Shown: positions 1 to 9,001, counted from the stretch's first letter. The stretch is 27,138 bases of DNA from UBA5266 sp964610025 (GCA_964610025.1 CAZSTX010000025.1:1-27138), one strand, 5' to 3'. Notes: generated from the sequence alone by a model not told the origin. Made by a program: numbers and translations.

Positions 1-17
1 CCAAGAATTGTTTTCAT
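1..17 (-). CDS. 5' end of a leftward gene (partial)
   Basis: Reading the minus strand from position 17 gives ATG followed by codons for K-T-I-L and then the window edge. Only five and a half codons are visible, so the product cannot be named. The call rests on two things: an A-rich stretch precedes the ATG, as is usual for Bacteroidota starts, and a CAAAAATA motif at 44-51 (TATTTTTG on the minus strand) sits where a -7 box would give a leader of about 20 nt. It could also be a chance ATG. Confidence 0.4.
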
Positions 18-43
18 TTTTATTTCTATTTTAAAAATTTTTA

Positions 44-51
44 CAAAAATA
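44..51 (-). promoter_or_regulatory. Putative -7 box for the leftward partial gene
   Basis: On the minus strand this reads TATTTTTG, matching the Bacteroidota TAnnTTTG -7 consensus. No clear TTTG -33 box is seen. It is divergent from the promoter at 87-94. Confidence 0.4.
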
Positions 52-86
52 GTTAATTTTTCTTAAATTTGCATTAAAAAAAGATA

Positions 87-94
87 TATATTTG
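87..94 (+). promoter_or_regulatory. Putative -7 box (TATATTTG) before the small RNA/leader
   Basis: TATATTTG matches the Bacteroidota -7 consensus TAnnTTTG. A TTTG at 68-71 lies 15 nt upstream, a little closer than the usual -33 spacing. Transcription would begin near position 101. Confidence 0.5.
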
Positions 95-100
95 CAGCAC

Positions 101-186
101 AAAAAAGAAAGCTAATCACAATAAGGATTATTCCGTTGTGAAAACATTTACTACGGGGCATTTAAAGTGCCTCGTTTTTATTTTGT
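101..186 (+). ncRNA. Putative small RNA or glnS leader with two hairpins
   Basis: The segment lies between a -7 box at 87-94 and a terminator-like hairpin with a T-run, and has no open reading frame of note. Hairpin 1 pairs TCACAAT (116-122) with GTTGTGA (135-141) and, after an AA bulge, GGA with TCC. Hairpin 2 pairs ACGGGGCA (153-160) with TGCCTCGT (168-175). The expected transcript is about 85 nt. It could be a free small RNA, or an attenuated leader of glnS, because glnS has a second -7 box after the terminator. I do not recognise it as 6S, SRP, tmRNA or a known riboswitch. Confidence 0.4.
153..186 (+). terminator. Rho-independent terminator upstream of glnS
   Basis: An 8-bp stem (ACGGGGCA with TGCCTCGT, one G-U pair) and a 7-nt loop TTTAAAG are followed by a T-rich tail from 175. 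This is one of the few G+C-rich stems in the surrounding AT-rich DNA. Confidence 0.65.
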
Positions 187-199
187 CTTATTTTTTTTA

Positions 200-207
200 T
201 ATTTTTG
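200..207 (+). promoter_or_regulatory. Putative -7 box for glnS
   Basis: TATTTTTG matches TAnnTTTG and lies after the terminator, giving a glnS leader of roughly 58 nt. The TTTG at 182-185 is a possible but closely spaced -33 box. Confidence 0.45.
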
Positions 208-270
208 CAACAATTTTTTAGGGCTTAATTTTTTTAACTACGACACAGTTTTACAATAATATCATTATAA

Positions 271-1959
271 ATGGAAATTGAAAATACAAGTAAAAAATCG
301 GATAAAGTTGCATTAAATTTTATCGAAACCATTATAGAAGAAGATTTAAAAAATGGCAAAAACGCTGGCAATGTTTACACACGTTTCCCGCCTGAGCCCA
401 ACGGCTATCTTCACATTGGTCATGCAAAATCAATCTGTTTAAATTTTGGTATTGCCCAAAAATACCATGGCAAAACCAATCTCCGTTTCGACGACACCAA
501 TCCAATAAAAGAAGACGTTGAATATGTAGATGCTATAAAAGAAGACATTCAGTGGTTAGGTTTTCAATGGCATCGCGAATATTATGCTTCTGATTATTTT
601 GAACAACTTTATCAGTGGGCTATTCAATTAATAACAGAAGGGAAAGCCTATGTTGACGATTCGACACAAGAAGAAATCAGCCGTCAAAGAGGTGTCCCTA
701 CCTCACCTGGCATCAAAAGTCAGTACAGGGACCGCAGTGTATCAGATAATTTAGATTTATTTACGCGTATGCGAGCAGGAGAATTTGCAGATGGCAGTCG
801 GGTTTTGCGTGCAAAAATCGATATGTCGTCTCCCAATATGCACATGCGTGACCCTATTATGTATCGTATTTTACATACGGAACATCATCGCACTGGCAAT
901 CAATGGTGTATTTATCCTATGTATGATTATGCTCATGGGCAAAGCGATTCTATAGAAGGCATTACCCACTCTATTTGCACATTAGAGTTTGAGGTGCATC
1001 GTCCTTTATACAATTGGTTTTGTGAAGCCCTTCGAATACATCACCCACAGCAAATAGAATTTGCACGTCTCAATATCAATTATACTGTTATGAGCAAACG
1101 CAAATTGCTACAGTTGGTAACAGAAAAACATGTTATGGCATGGGACGATCCACGCATGCCCACGATTTGCGGTTTACGCCGTCGCGGCTACACGCCGGCA
1201 TCTATTCGTAATTTTGCAGATACCATAGGCGTTGCCAAACGTGATAATGTGATAGACATTTCGTTGTTAGAATTTTGTGTTCGCGAAGACCTCAACAAAA
1301 AAGCATTGCGTAGCATGGCTGTCTTAGATCCTTTAAAACTCATTATCGACAATTATCCCGAAGATAAAGAAGAAACAATACAAGCTGTTAACAATCCTGA
1401 AAACGAAAAAGATGGCGTACGTACTATTCCTTTTTCACGTGAATTATGGATAGAAAGAAGCGATTTTTTAGAAGATGCTCCTAAGAATTTTTTCCGTTTA
1501 AGCATTGGCAAAGAAGTTCGATTGAAATACGCTTATATTATTAAATGTGAGAGTATAGAAAAAGACCAAGCAGGCAATATTACCGCTATACATTGCAGCT
1601 ATGATCCACAAACACGCAGCGGCATGCCCGATAGTAATCGTAAAGTAAAAGGCACCATTCATTGGCTGTCGGCACAACATTGTAAAACAGCAGAAATTCG
1701 CCTCTTTGACCGTCTTTTTAAAACACCTTATCCCGACGAAGTGGAAGAAGGACAGACTTTTATAGATAATCTCAATCCCGATTCTTTAAAAACAATTACG
1801 GCATTTATAGAGCCAAGGCTTATCAATACTGCTCCTTTAGCCCATTATCAATTTGAACGAATTGGCTATTTTTGTATTGACAAAGAATCGAATTCTGATA
1901 AGATAGTCTTCAACAAAACTGTTTCTCTAAAAGACACTTGGACAAAAAGTCGCATATAA
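271..1959 (+). CDS. glnS: Glutaminyl-tRNA synthetase
   Basis: Class I aminoacyl-tRNA synthetase that charges tRNA-Gln with glutamine using ATP in the cytoplasm. The 562-residue protein has the class I signature HIGH at residues 48-51 within RFPPEPNGYLHIGHAK, and the GlnRS form of the KMSKS loop, VMSKRKL, around residues 273-279. The beta-barrel anticodon-binding region fills the C-terminal third. Length and motif spacing match bacterial GlnRS, and the PEPNGY form of the first motif favours GlnRS over GluRS. The ATG at 271 follows an A/T-rich region without a Shine-Dalgarno, as is usual in this phylum. It is transcribed alone and faces the T9SS cargo gene, with a shared hairpin between them. 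Confidence 0.96.
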   Translation: MEIENTSKKSDKVALNFIETIIEEDLKNGKNAGNVYTRFPPEPNGYLHIGHAKSICLNFGIAQKYHGKTNLRFDDTNPIKEDVEYVDAIKEDIQWLGFQWHREYYASDYFEQLYQWAIQLITEGKAYVDDSTQEEISRQRGVPTSPGIKSQYRDRSVSDNLDLFTRMRAGEFADGSRVLRAKIDMSSPNMHMRDPIMYRILHTEHHRTGNQWCIYPMYDYAHGQSDSIEGITHSICTLEFEVHRPLYNWFCEALRIHHPQQIEFARLNINYTVMSKRKLLQLVTEKHVMAWDDPRMPTICGLRRRGYTPASIRNFADTIGVAKRDNVIDISLLEFCVREDLNKKALRSMAVLDPLKLIIDNYPEDKEETIQAVNNPENEKDGVRTIPFSRELWIERSDFLEDAPKNFFRLSIGKEVRLKYAYIIKCESIEKDQAGNITAIHCSYDPQTRSGMPDSNRKVKGTIHWLSAQHCKTAEIRLFDRLFKTPYPDEVEEGQTFIDNLNPDSLKTITAFIEPRLINTAPLAHYQFERIGYFCIDKESNSDKIVFNKTVSLKDTWTKSRI

Positions 1960-1962
1960 TAT

Positions 1963-1993
1963 AGATTAAAATAGCTTACGATTTAATCTTTTA
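1963..1993. terminator. Bidirectional terminator between glnS and the T9SS cargo gene
   Basis: A perfect 8-bp inverted repeat, AGATTAAA (1963-1970) and TTTAATCT (1982-1989), has an 11-nt loop and is followed by TTTTAT. It overlaps the stop codon of the minus-strand gene, so it probably serves both convergent transcripts. The stem is AT-rich and thus weak. Confidence 0.5.
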
Positions 1994-4538
1994 TAAAACG
2001 ACTATTCATCACTTCGTTTGCTGTTTTTATTTGAATAAAATAGCAAGCCTTATTTAAATCTCCTACATAGAATGTGATTTTGCTATGGTCTACAGGTAAC
2101 TCTTTTAACTTTCTTCCCAATATATCGTATATGCTTATCGTTTTTATCGTTCCTTGTTTGTTTTCGATTGTTATATAATCGCTGGTCGGATTGGGATATA
2201 TCTCAATGTGTTTTGTTGCATTTACTTCGTTAATATTGACAGTGCTAAAAAGTTTTATAGAGGCAGTTTCCGAAGTGTCGCATTCGTTTATCGCCCTAAC
2301 AGATATAAGATAGCAATAATATTCCAAAGCATTTACCATTATAAAAGTATCGCTACTCACTGTGTCTAACTGCACAAACGATTCATTGTATTCATCAATT
2401 TCTTCTACTTTCCAATGATATAAGTCGGCATTTTCAACCGATGCAATGCTATATGTATAGTCTCCACTAAGGTAGTAAATCGTATCGCCTATAATAGGAC
2501 CTATATTGTCGGCAATATTTTTTATTATCTCTAATTGTAAACTAACAATGCTATCGCATCCATTGATTGTATTGCGATAGAAAACATAGGTATCGCTCAC
2601 AGTTTCTGTATCGAAAACCGTATCACGCCAAGCATAAGGCAGGTCTTTTTCGCAAATGCTTATTGCTTCATTTTCTATATAACTTTCTAAAACAGTAAGC
2701 GTTAAATAAACAGTGCTATCGCAACCTAAATAATTGCTCTTATAAAACACAAAATTATCGCTTGTTGTTTCAAGGTCGAAAATGGTATCTCTCCACGTAA
2801 ATGGCAATTCGTTGTAGCAAATAATCAAATCGTTAGAATCGACAGTAAGCGGATGTACTGTTATGAGTATGCTGTTTGTAAGTGTATATTTTACATTGTT
2901 ATACAAGCGATAAGCACTTATAAAACAACGGTATGTTCCCAATGCTAATGAGTCGGGAATCTCTAATTGATTTGTTGTAGAGACAATATCGCCATCGTAG
3001 TTCCATGCGTAATAGTCGGCAGTGCCACTTGCTGTTAATTTTCCACTTTGATAGTAACAAATATCGTTATTGCCTATTATAATAATATTGATATTAGCAG
3101 AAGTATAGTTTAACTCTAAACAATGTTTGTTTTTTGTATCAATTTTAATATCAGCAACGTTTCCCTTACTTTCATTATCAACAGAAACATTTGCAATAGA
3201 ATAATTAGGTATTGTTTTTAAGACATAATGCAGCGAATCGCCAGCAGTAGTATTGCTGTCGGTAACAATATAAGCGTAAGTAGATGTAAGAGTAAGTTCG
3301 TTTTTAAATACATTATTTTCATTTGGCAATATAATACTTCCAGCAGCCTTGATAGCTGTTTTTGCTTTTGCATTAATAGAGGTGTTTTTTCTTTGACTAA
3401 TGGCGTCGCTACTAAGAATATCTAAATATCCATCGGCAGTAATATTTCCTAAATATATTTGTCCGTTTTCTTTTTCTTTTATTCTATAAGCGTGCATGTC
3501 GCTAAACGATACTTTTGTGTTTTTTGTGATATTTATTATTTCGATAATAAAAACAACGGGTTTCGATAAATCCCAATCGTTGCTCCAAGATTCTTTTTTA
3601 AACAAAGAAATTGGTATTGCCATATATCCATCTTTATCGACAGCTGTTAAAGGTATGTCATAGACAAAATACTCAAACACAGCAGTTGCACAATTAGAAA
3701 TACCTATGCTTACTTTTTCTGCACTTCCGTTGACAGCTACTTTAAAACGAATTCCATCAGCAGTACTTAGGTTTACATAAAAACTATCTTTAGGATAAGC
3801 ACCTAATGGCAAGTTTGTTAGCTTTCCTTCTCTGTCCATGTTTTTAAATCCTATTCCGGATCCATTAAGAAAATCTGCGCTTGCTGTCATCGAAAACACT
3901 CCGCTATCGACTTTAAACAAAGTGTTATAAGTAAAATCATTTACTTTGTATCCCTCCGGTTTGTAGGCTATGTCGTATCCAATACTTGTAGCATAATCAA
4001 TCAAAGAGTCAAGTTGTATTTGTTTCCAATTTTTAAAACCATTCATTTCAATTCGATGATAATCTTTATTTTTATCTGTAATACGAATCGTATCAGCAGT
4101 AATATGAATGTGTTCGTCTAAATTAGCTGCCGATAAAGTAACAATTGATTTTTTTCCGTTTCCAGCCACTATTTTCAAGGAAGAATTTTGAGCAAAAGTG
4201 ATTACTCCATTTTGATAATCATTAGTTTGTAATGTCAAATACACATTAGCAGTAGGCGAAGGAAGATTGAGTACAATATTTCCATCTATTTTAATAGTAT
4301 CGTAATTTAATGCAATTTTGTATCCATTATTAGTAATTAAATTGCTTAAATCAGCAGCAGTTATGTTGTAAGTTTGTGTCGGCACTCCTATCCCATTCAA
4401 CCAATCGTTGAAAGGCGCCGTAGTACTACTACCCGAAGCTACAATTCGCAAAGTGCCTGCCGTTTGAGAATGTAAAACATTCATAAACATAAAGTTAACA
4501 AATAACAAAAGCAAAGAAATTTTCGTAAAAGTTTTCAT
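1983..4538 (-). CDS. Large secreted protein with type IX secretion sorting domain
   Basis: An 851-residue exported protein. An N-terminal signal peptide (MKTFTKISLLLLFVNFMF, ending near LHSQ) directs Sec export. The last ~70 residues, beginning near YPNPTSDYITIEN and including ISIYDILGRKL, are a type A C-terminal sorting domain of the Por/type IX secretion system, so the protein should be exported and surface-attached or released. Between them lie an acidic beta-rich region (about 190-350) that could be a carbohydrate-binding-like sandwich, a PKD/Ig-like part around 500-560, and two tandem ~65-residue repeats (about 563-697). Both repeats carry a LPxxWRDTxFDxETxSDxxVFY signature and end in GCDS. 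No catalytic motif was recognised, so an adhesin or structural role is likelier than an enzyme. Confidence 0.8.
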   Translation of the reverse strand: MKTFTKISLLLLFVNFMFMNVLHSQTAGTLRIVASGSSTTAPFNDWLNGIGVPTQTYNITAADLSNLITNNGYKIALNYDTIKIDGNIVLNLPSPTANVYLTLQTNDYQNGVITFAQNSSLKIVAGNGKKSIVTLSAANLDEHIHITADTIRITDKNKDYHRIEMNGFKNWKQIQLDSLIDYATSIGYDIAYKPEGYKVNDFTYNTLFKVDSGVFSMTASADFLNGSGIGFKNMDREGKLTNLPLGAYPKDSFYVNLSTADGIRFKVAVNGSAEKVSIGISNCATAVFEYFVYDIPLTAVDKDGYMAIPISLFKKESWSNDWDLSKPVVFIIEIINITKNTKVSFSDMHAYRIKEKENGQIYLGNITADGYLDILSSDAISQRKNTSINAKAKTAIKAAGSIILPNENNVFKNELTLTSTYAYIVTDSNTTAGDSLHYVLKTIPNYSIANVSVDNESKGNVADIKIDTKNKHCLELNYTSANINIIIIGNNDICYYQSGKLTASGTADYYAWNYDGDIVSTTNQLEIPDSLALGTYRCFISAYRLYNNVKYTLTNSILITVHPLTVDSNDLIICYNELPFTWRDTIFDLETTSDNFVFYKSNYLGCDSTVYLTLTVLESYIENEAISICEKDLPYAWRDTVFDTETVSDTYVFYRNTINGCDSIVSLQLEIIKNIADNIGPIIGDTIYYLSGDYTYSIASVENADLYHWKVEEIDEYNESFVQLDTVSSDTFIMVNALEYYCYLISVRAINECDTSETASIKLFSTVNINEVNATKHIEIYPNPTSDYITIENKQGTIKTISIYDILGRKLKELPVDHSKITFYVGDLNKACYFIQIKTANEVMNSRFIKD

Positions 4539-4638
4539 AATAATAAATTTTAATTTAAATATAGGTGAATAATATCATGTTTAATTGCAAAAAACTATTT
4601 GTGTTTTTAAGTCGATTATTTATTGTTTTATTTAAATG

Positions 4639-4671
4639 CAAATATAATCTTTTTTAATATAGATATACAAA
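4639..4671 (-). promoter_or_regulatory. Promoter of the T9SS cargo gene
   Basis: On the minus strand a TTTG (-33 box, plus-strand CAAA at 4668-4671) is separated by 21 nt from TATATTTG (-7 box, plus-strand CAAATATA at 4639-4646). Both boxes and the spacing fit the Bacteroidota consensus. The transcript would have a leader of about 95 nt. It is the best-formed promoter in the window. Confidence 0.6.
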
Positions 4672-4786
4672 ACAAAAAATAATTTTATTAAAAATACTAA
4701 TACAATTCTAAAAAATAAACATGAAGGTTTTTATACTATCTATTTTTTTTTAACGTTATTTATCAAAATATTCATCGAATTAAAAA

Positions 4787-5956
4787 ATGCAAAGCAAGAT
4801 AAAAAAAAGTTTTTTTTTACATTTTATTATACTTGCATACGTAAGTATGTTTTTACTTTTTTCATGCGATGACAAACCCACTCCATCAGTAACAGATTTT
4901 AAAGCAACCCCTTACGACCTAAAAATACCTAAATATTTTCCTACCATTCTCAACATTCCAGACGATAACCCCATAACAGTAGAAGGCGTAAAATTAGGAC
5001 GTTATTTGTTTTATGATGGTCGTTTGCGTGGTTATACAGGTAATGACCCTGATTCTTTAATGAGCTGTGCTACTTGCCATTTACAAGCTCATGGTTTTGA
5101 ATGTGGTATCGATCACCCTCGCTATAGCGAAGGTCGCCCTCATGGTGTTGATGGCAAAAAAACACATCACAACATGCTCCCACTCTGCAATTTAGTTTTT
5201 AATAATAATGGCTATTTTTGGAATGGCATGATATATAAAAACAACCCCATTGCTTCGCAACGAAACATTGAAAACATTGTTTCTATGACGATTATTGCTG
5301 AAGATGAGATGAATAGCTCTATCGAACGTGCCGTTAATGCTATAAAAAACATCGCTATTTATCCTCCTATGTTCAAAGCTGCATTTGGGACAGAAGAAGT
5401 TACGATAGATAGAATTGAAAAAGCAATTGCCCAATTTGTACGCACACTTATCGCTGGCAATTCAAAATTTGACCGTTATATAAGAGGCGAAGAACAACTT
5501 AGCCCCGACGAGTTGGCTGGCTTTGTTCTTTTCACCACAGAAGAAGGTGCCGATTGTTTTCACTGTCATGGCAGCGATGGCAACCTACTAATGACAACCA
5601 ATCAATTCTACAACAATGGTTTAGACAGTATCTTTACCGACCCTCAAGATAGGTATGCTATCACAGGCAATAGCTCTGATATAGGAGCCTACCGCGCCCC
5701 TACGCTACGCAACATTGAAGTTACTGCTCCTTATATGTACGATGGACGCTACAAAACCCTCGACCAAGTCATTGATTTTTATAGCGAAGGCTTGCATGCA
5801 ACTCCCTATATTCATCCGCTAATGCATAAAATAGCAGATGGCGGAGCACTCTTAACACCGAAACAAAAAAGACAGTTAAAAGCTTTTCTTTTAACACTCA
5901 CCGATAATGATTTCTTAACTAATCCCGATTTTTCAAAACCTCACGACTTACCATAA
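4787..5956 (+). CDS. Di-heme cytochrome c peroxidase family lipoprotein (CcpA/MauG type)
   Basis: A 389-residue periplasmic protein expected to reduce H2O2 with electrons from small cytochromes or quinol-linked carriers. A signal sequence ends in a lipobox, LLFSC, with Cys27 as the lipidated residue. Two c-type heme sites are visible: SCATCH (Cys94, Cys97, His98) and DCFHCH (Cys257, Cys260, His261). The C-terminal APTLRNIEVTAPYMYDGRY stretch is the family's conserved segment around the second heme, with a Met that can serve as axial ligand. Six nucleotides separate its stop from the adenosyltransferase gene, so the two are probably cotranscribed. A MauG-like oxidase function is possible, but no modification partner is present. 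Confidence 0.88.
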   Translation: MQSKIKKSFFLHFIILAYVSMFLLFSCDDKPTPSVTDFKATPYDLKIPKYFPTILNIPDDNPITVEGVKLGRYLFYDGRLRGYTGNDPDSLMSCATCHLQAHGFECGIDHPRYSEGRPHGVDGKKTHHNMLPLCNLVFNNNGYFWNGMIYKNNPIASQRNIENIVSMTIIAEDEMNSSIERAVNAIKNIAIYPPMFKAAFGTEEVTIDRIEKAIAQFVRTLIAGNSKFDRYIRGEEQLSPDELAGFVLFTTEEGADCFHCHGSDGNLLMTTNQFYNNGLDSIFTDPQDRYAITGNSSDIGAYRAPTLRNIEVTAPYMYDGRYKTLDQVIDFYSEGLHATPYIHPLMHKIADGGALLTPKQKRQLKAFLLTLTDNDFLTNPDFSKPHDLP

Positions 5957-5962
5957 ATTATC

Positions 5963-6508
5963 ATGAAAATATATACTAAAAAAGGCGACCAAGGGCTTAC
6001 ATCTTTACTTAACAAACCCAATATCCCCAAAGACAATCAACGCATAGAATCTTATGGCACCATAGATGAACTAAATGCTCATATCGGAATGATAAGAAGT
6101 TTAAATACTATAGAAGCAACATCAACCGATTTGTTGATAATTCAAAAAACACTTTTTTCTATACAAACGCTCTTAGCTGTCGATCCCAACCTGCCATGCA
6201 CAGCAGATTTGCCTAAGATAAGCAAAGAAAACATTGATTTTATAGAATCAAAAATTGATGCAATGGAAAACGAACTGGAAAAGTTGAATTATTTTATCAT
6301 ACCGGGAGCATCGACACTTACTTCACAATGCCATATTGCTCGTTGTGTGTGTCGCAGAGCCGAGCGCCGTATCGTTTCTTTGAATCGCATGCAAGATATT
6401 GACGAATTAATATTACAATTTATCAATCGTTTGTCTGACTATTTATTTGTTTTATCCCGTTTCTTTGCAAAACAATTAAACATAGAAGAAAATCAATGGA
6501 GAAAATAA
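5963..6508 (+). CDS. pduO: ATP:cob(I)alamin adenosyltransferase, PduO type
   Basis: A 181-residue cytoplasmic enzyme that transfers the adenosyl group of ATP to cob(I)alamin to make adenosylcobalamin. The N-terminal KIYTKKGDQGLTSLL is the P-loop-like ATP site typical of the PduO/MMAB family. RIESYGTIDELNAHIG and CRRAERRIVSL are the other two family signatures, and the all-alpha bundle length is normal. It starts six nucleotides after the peroxidase stop and its last 13 nt overlap the next gene, which suggests translational coupling. No cobalamin biosynthesis or AdoCbl-dependent enzyme is nearby, so its role here is probably salvage. The same family is also named cobA, cobO or mmaB in different annotations. 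Confidence 0.9.
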   Translation: MKIYTKKGDQGLTSLLNKPNIPKDNQRIESYGTIDELNAHIGMIRSLNTIEATSTDLLIIQKTLFSIQTLLAVDPNLPCTADLPKISKENIDFIESKIDAMENELEKLNYFIIPGASTLTSQCHIARCVCRRAERRIVSLNRMQDIDELILQFINRLSDYLFVLSRFFAKQLNIEENQWRK

Positions 6509-7176
6509 TCACTGTTTTTATTGTCTATTTTCTTACTTTTATTTCAATACAAGCTCAAAATCACATTAGTATAGGTGGCGGTTATAATCAATCTATTTTT
6601 TATTGCAGTTTACCTAAATCAGAGTATTACACTAAATTTCAACCCGAAAATGCTTTTTTAGTCCACCTAAGCTATAAAAAAAATATCCCTATAAAAAAAG
6701 ACAATATGCGAATAGGTACCCAATTGGAATGGAAAAGACAATCAGCTTATTTTTATTACGAAGACAGACGCAATGGCGATACTATCCCAAGTGGTATTCA
6801 CTATAAAATAGACGTATTACAACTCTCAATTTTTCCTGAAATAGTAGTAGGCAATCCCATTCGTTTTATTTTTAGCGGAGGTCCTACACTCGATTATATC
6901 ATTTATACTCATGCTAAAGGCGTCCGAATTATTGACAAGAAAAATGTAAAAATAAAAGAAAAAAACAATGGAGATATAAAAGGCTTGGCAATAGGTGCAA
7001 AAATCAATCTTGGAATAGAATTTCCAATATATAAAAATATATATATTACTTTTCAAAACAGCTATGCCGCTGGATTAAGTAGCAAATATGGTCGTTTAAA
7101 ATCGCAAATGAAATACTTTAATTGTTTAGATATCAATTTAACAGCCAACATTTCCTATCAATTTAACTATCATTAA
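6496..7176 (+). CDS. Outer membrane beta-barrel protein (PorT-like)
   Basis: A 226-residue exported protein. The first 20 residues, MEKIITVFIVYFLTFISIQA, are a clear signal peptide with cleavage after IQAQ. The rest alternates polar and aromatic residues in short amphipathic strands with glycine starts (HISIGGGYNQSIFY, GTQLEWKRQSAYFYYEDR) and ends in an aromatic-rich strand, NISYQFNYH, as expected for an 8- to 10-strand barrel. It overlaps the adenosyltransferase gene by 13 nt and so belongs to the same operon. The substrate or partner cannot be told from the sequence. Confidence 0.7.
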   Translation: MEKIITVFIVYFLTFISIQAQNHISIGGGYNQSIFYCSLPKSEYYTKFQPENAFLVHLSYKKNIPIKKDNMRIGTQLEWKRQSAYFYYEDRRNGDTIPSGIHYKIDVLQLSIFPEIVVGNPIRFIFSGGPTLDYIIYTHAKGVRIIDKKNVKIKEKNNGDIKGLAIGAKINLGIEFPIYKNIYITFQNSYAAGLSSKYGRLKSQMKYFNCLDINLTANISYQFNYH

Positions 7177-7197
7177 ATAAAAGAAAAAAATCTTTAT

Positions 7198-8403
7198 ATG
7201 TCATTAAAAGAATCAACAGTCATTGTCGGTCTTACTACTTCACAACAATCGACAGAACAAACAAAAGAATACTTAAATGAATTAGCTTTTTTAGTTGACA
7301 CAGCAGGTGGAAAAGTTGTAAAAGATTTTATTCAAAATTTAGAACATCCTGACAAACGTACTTATTTAGGTTCAGGAAAAATGCAAGAAGTAAAAGAATA
7401 TATTATTAATAATGAAATCCAAACAATTGTTTTCGACGACGAATTAAGTGCTTCGCAGATACGTAATATCGAAAGTTTATTGCCTGGCTGCAAAGTCATA
7501 GACCGTACTCGCTTAATATTGGATATTTTTTCAAGAAGAGCACAAACTGCACATGCTAAAATACAAGTAGAATTAGCTCAATATGAATACCTACTCCCTC
7601 GTTTAACACGTATGTGGACACATTTAGAAAAACAACGTGGAGGCATTGGGATGCGAGGTCCTGGCGAAAAAGAAATAGAAACCGACAGGCGTATTATCCG
7701 CAATCGTATTGCTTTATTGAAACAAAAATTAGCAAAAATAGATATTCAAAAGGCAACACAACGGCAAAATCGCGAGCAATTTGTTCGTGCCGCATTAGTA
7801 GGCTACACCAATACAGGAAAATCTACCATCATGAATTTACTGAGCAACGCCAATGTATTTGCCGAAGACAAACTATTTGCTACATTAGACACTACTGTAC
7901 GTAAAGTTGTTTTTGATAATACCCCTTTTTTACTTTCCGACACCGTAGGTTTTATTCGCAAACTACCTCATCATCTGATAGAATCTTTTAAATCGACTTT
8001 AGACGAAGTAAGAGAAACACATCTTTTATTACATGTGGTCGATATCAGTCATCCTGACTTTGAAGAACAAATAAAAATTGTAACTAACACACTGCACGAC
8101 ATAGACTCTTCGAACAAACCTACTGTATTAATATTTAACAAAATAGACAAATACACTTGGACAAAAAAAGACGAAATCGATTTAAGCCCACCCAGTAAAG
8201 AAAATATTTCTTTGCTAGAATTGAAAAATACATGGATGGCTAAAACAGGTGTACCTACAGTTTTTATTTCAGCAAAGAAAAAAGAAAACACCAAGGAATT
8301 GCACACTATCATTCTCCAAGAAATACGTAAACTTTACGCACATATCTATCCTTACAAATACATAGAAAAACCAATAAACGAAGACGTTAAAAATAAAATA
8401 TAA
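7198..8403 (+). CDS. hflX: Ribosome-associated GTPase HflX
   Basis: A 401-residue GTPase that binds the 50S subunit and splits stalled or hibernating ribosomes under stress. An N-terminal HflX domain contains the signature stretch LEKQRGGIGMRGPGEKEIE (around residues 141-160), followed by a coiled-coil linker. The GTPase domain then shows G1 GYTNTGKST (from residue 202), G3 DTVGF, G4 NKID and G5 SAKK. Length is within the normal range. It follows the barrel protein by 21 nt and may share the upstream transcript, though it is a housekeeping gene often found on its own. Confidence 0.94.
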   Translation: MSLKESTVIVGLTTSQQSTEQTKEYLNELAFLVDTAGGKVVKDFIQNLEHPDKRTYLGSGKMQEVKEYIINNEIQTIVFDDELSASQIRNIESLLPGCKVIDRTRLILDIFSRRAQTAHAKIQVELAQYEYLLPRLTRMWTHLEKQRGGIGMRGPGEKEIETDRRIIRNRIALLKQKLAKIDIQKATQRQNREQFVRAALVGYTNTGKSTIMNLLSNANVFAEDKLFATLDTTVRKVVFDNTPFLLSDTVGFIRKLPHHLIESFKSTLDEVRETHLLLHVVDISHPDFEEQIKIVTNTLHDIDSSNKPTVLIFNKIDKYTWTKKDEIDLSPPSKENISLLELKNTWMAKTGVPTVFISAKKKENTKELHTIILQEIRKLYAHIYPYKYIEKPINEDVKNKI

Positions 8404-8422
8404 GAATATTTAAACAAATTAC

Positions 8423-8451
8423 TTATTTATATGTTTTTAAAATATAAATAA
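8423..8451 (+). terminator. AT-only hairpin after hflX (weak terminator candidate)
   Basis: A perfect 10-bp inverted repeat, TTATTTATAT (8423-8432) and ATATAAATAA (8442-8451), has a 9-nt loop. It lacks G+C pairs and a following T-run, so it may be a chance palindrome in AT-rich spacer. No promoter consensus was found between it and osmC. Confidence 0.3.
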
Positions 8452-8523
8452 TAAGCATAATGCACTTACGTTTATTAAGCAAGAAAAAATTTATAATAAC
8501 AGTAATTCAATATATAATCTATT

Positions 8524-8940
8524 ATGAAATTTACACGAAAAGCTATCGCAAAATGGCAAGGTTCAGGTCTTGAAGGCAAAGGAAATTTGACTACACAAAG
8601 CACCGTCTTAAACAATACAGCATATTCTTTTAAAACTCGTTTTGAAAATGAAATAGGAACAAATCCCGAAGAATTAATTGCAGCAGCACACGCAGGTTGC
8701 TTTACTATGCAACTTAGTTTTTTATTAGACGAAGCAGGCTACACAGCCGACATATTGGAGACAGAAGCTAAACTTACTTTTGAAAACAAAAACATTACTA
8801 CTATCGAATTGTTTTTAAAAGGAAAAGTTAACAAAATAAGCCCTGCTACTTTCAAAGATATAGCCGAAAACGCAAAAGAAGTTTGTCCTGTTTCAAAACT
8901 ACTAAATGCAAAAATAGAGCTAACAACTCAATTAATTTAA
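8524..8940 (+). CDS. osmC: OsmC family organic hydroperoxide reductase
   Basis: A 138-residue cytoplasmic thiol peroxidase of the OsmC/Ohr family, which reduces organic hydroperoxides through a two-cysteine cycle. The peroxidatic cysteine is Cys59 in AAHAGCFTM and the resolving cysteine is Cys121 in EVCPVSKLL. The conserved Arg/Glu environment is consistent with RFENEIGTNPEELIAAA upstream of Cys59. Length matches OsmC. It is preceded by a 120-nt spacer and followed by a hairpin, so it is probably transcribed alone. Together with the cytochrome c peroxidase it suggests regular exposure to oxidative stress. Confidence 0.92.
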   Translation: MKFTRKAIAKWQGSGLEGKGNLTTQSTVLNNTAYSFKTRFENEIGTNPEELIAAAHAGCFTMQLSFLLDEAGYTADILETEAKLTFENKNITTIELFLKGKVNKISPATFKDIAENAKEVCPVSKLLNAKIELTTQLI

Positions 8941-9001
8941 ATAAATATAAAAAACAAAATAAAAACGCAAAAATCAAATTGCGACAACACTATAAAAATC
9001 T

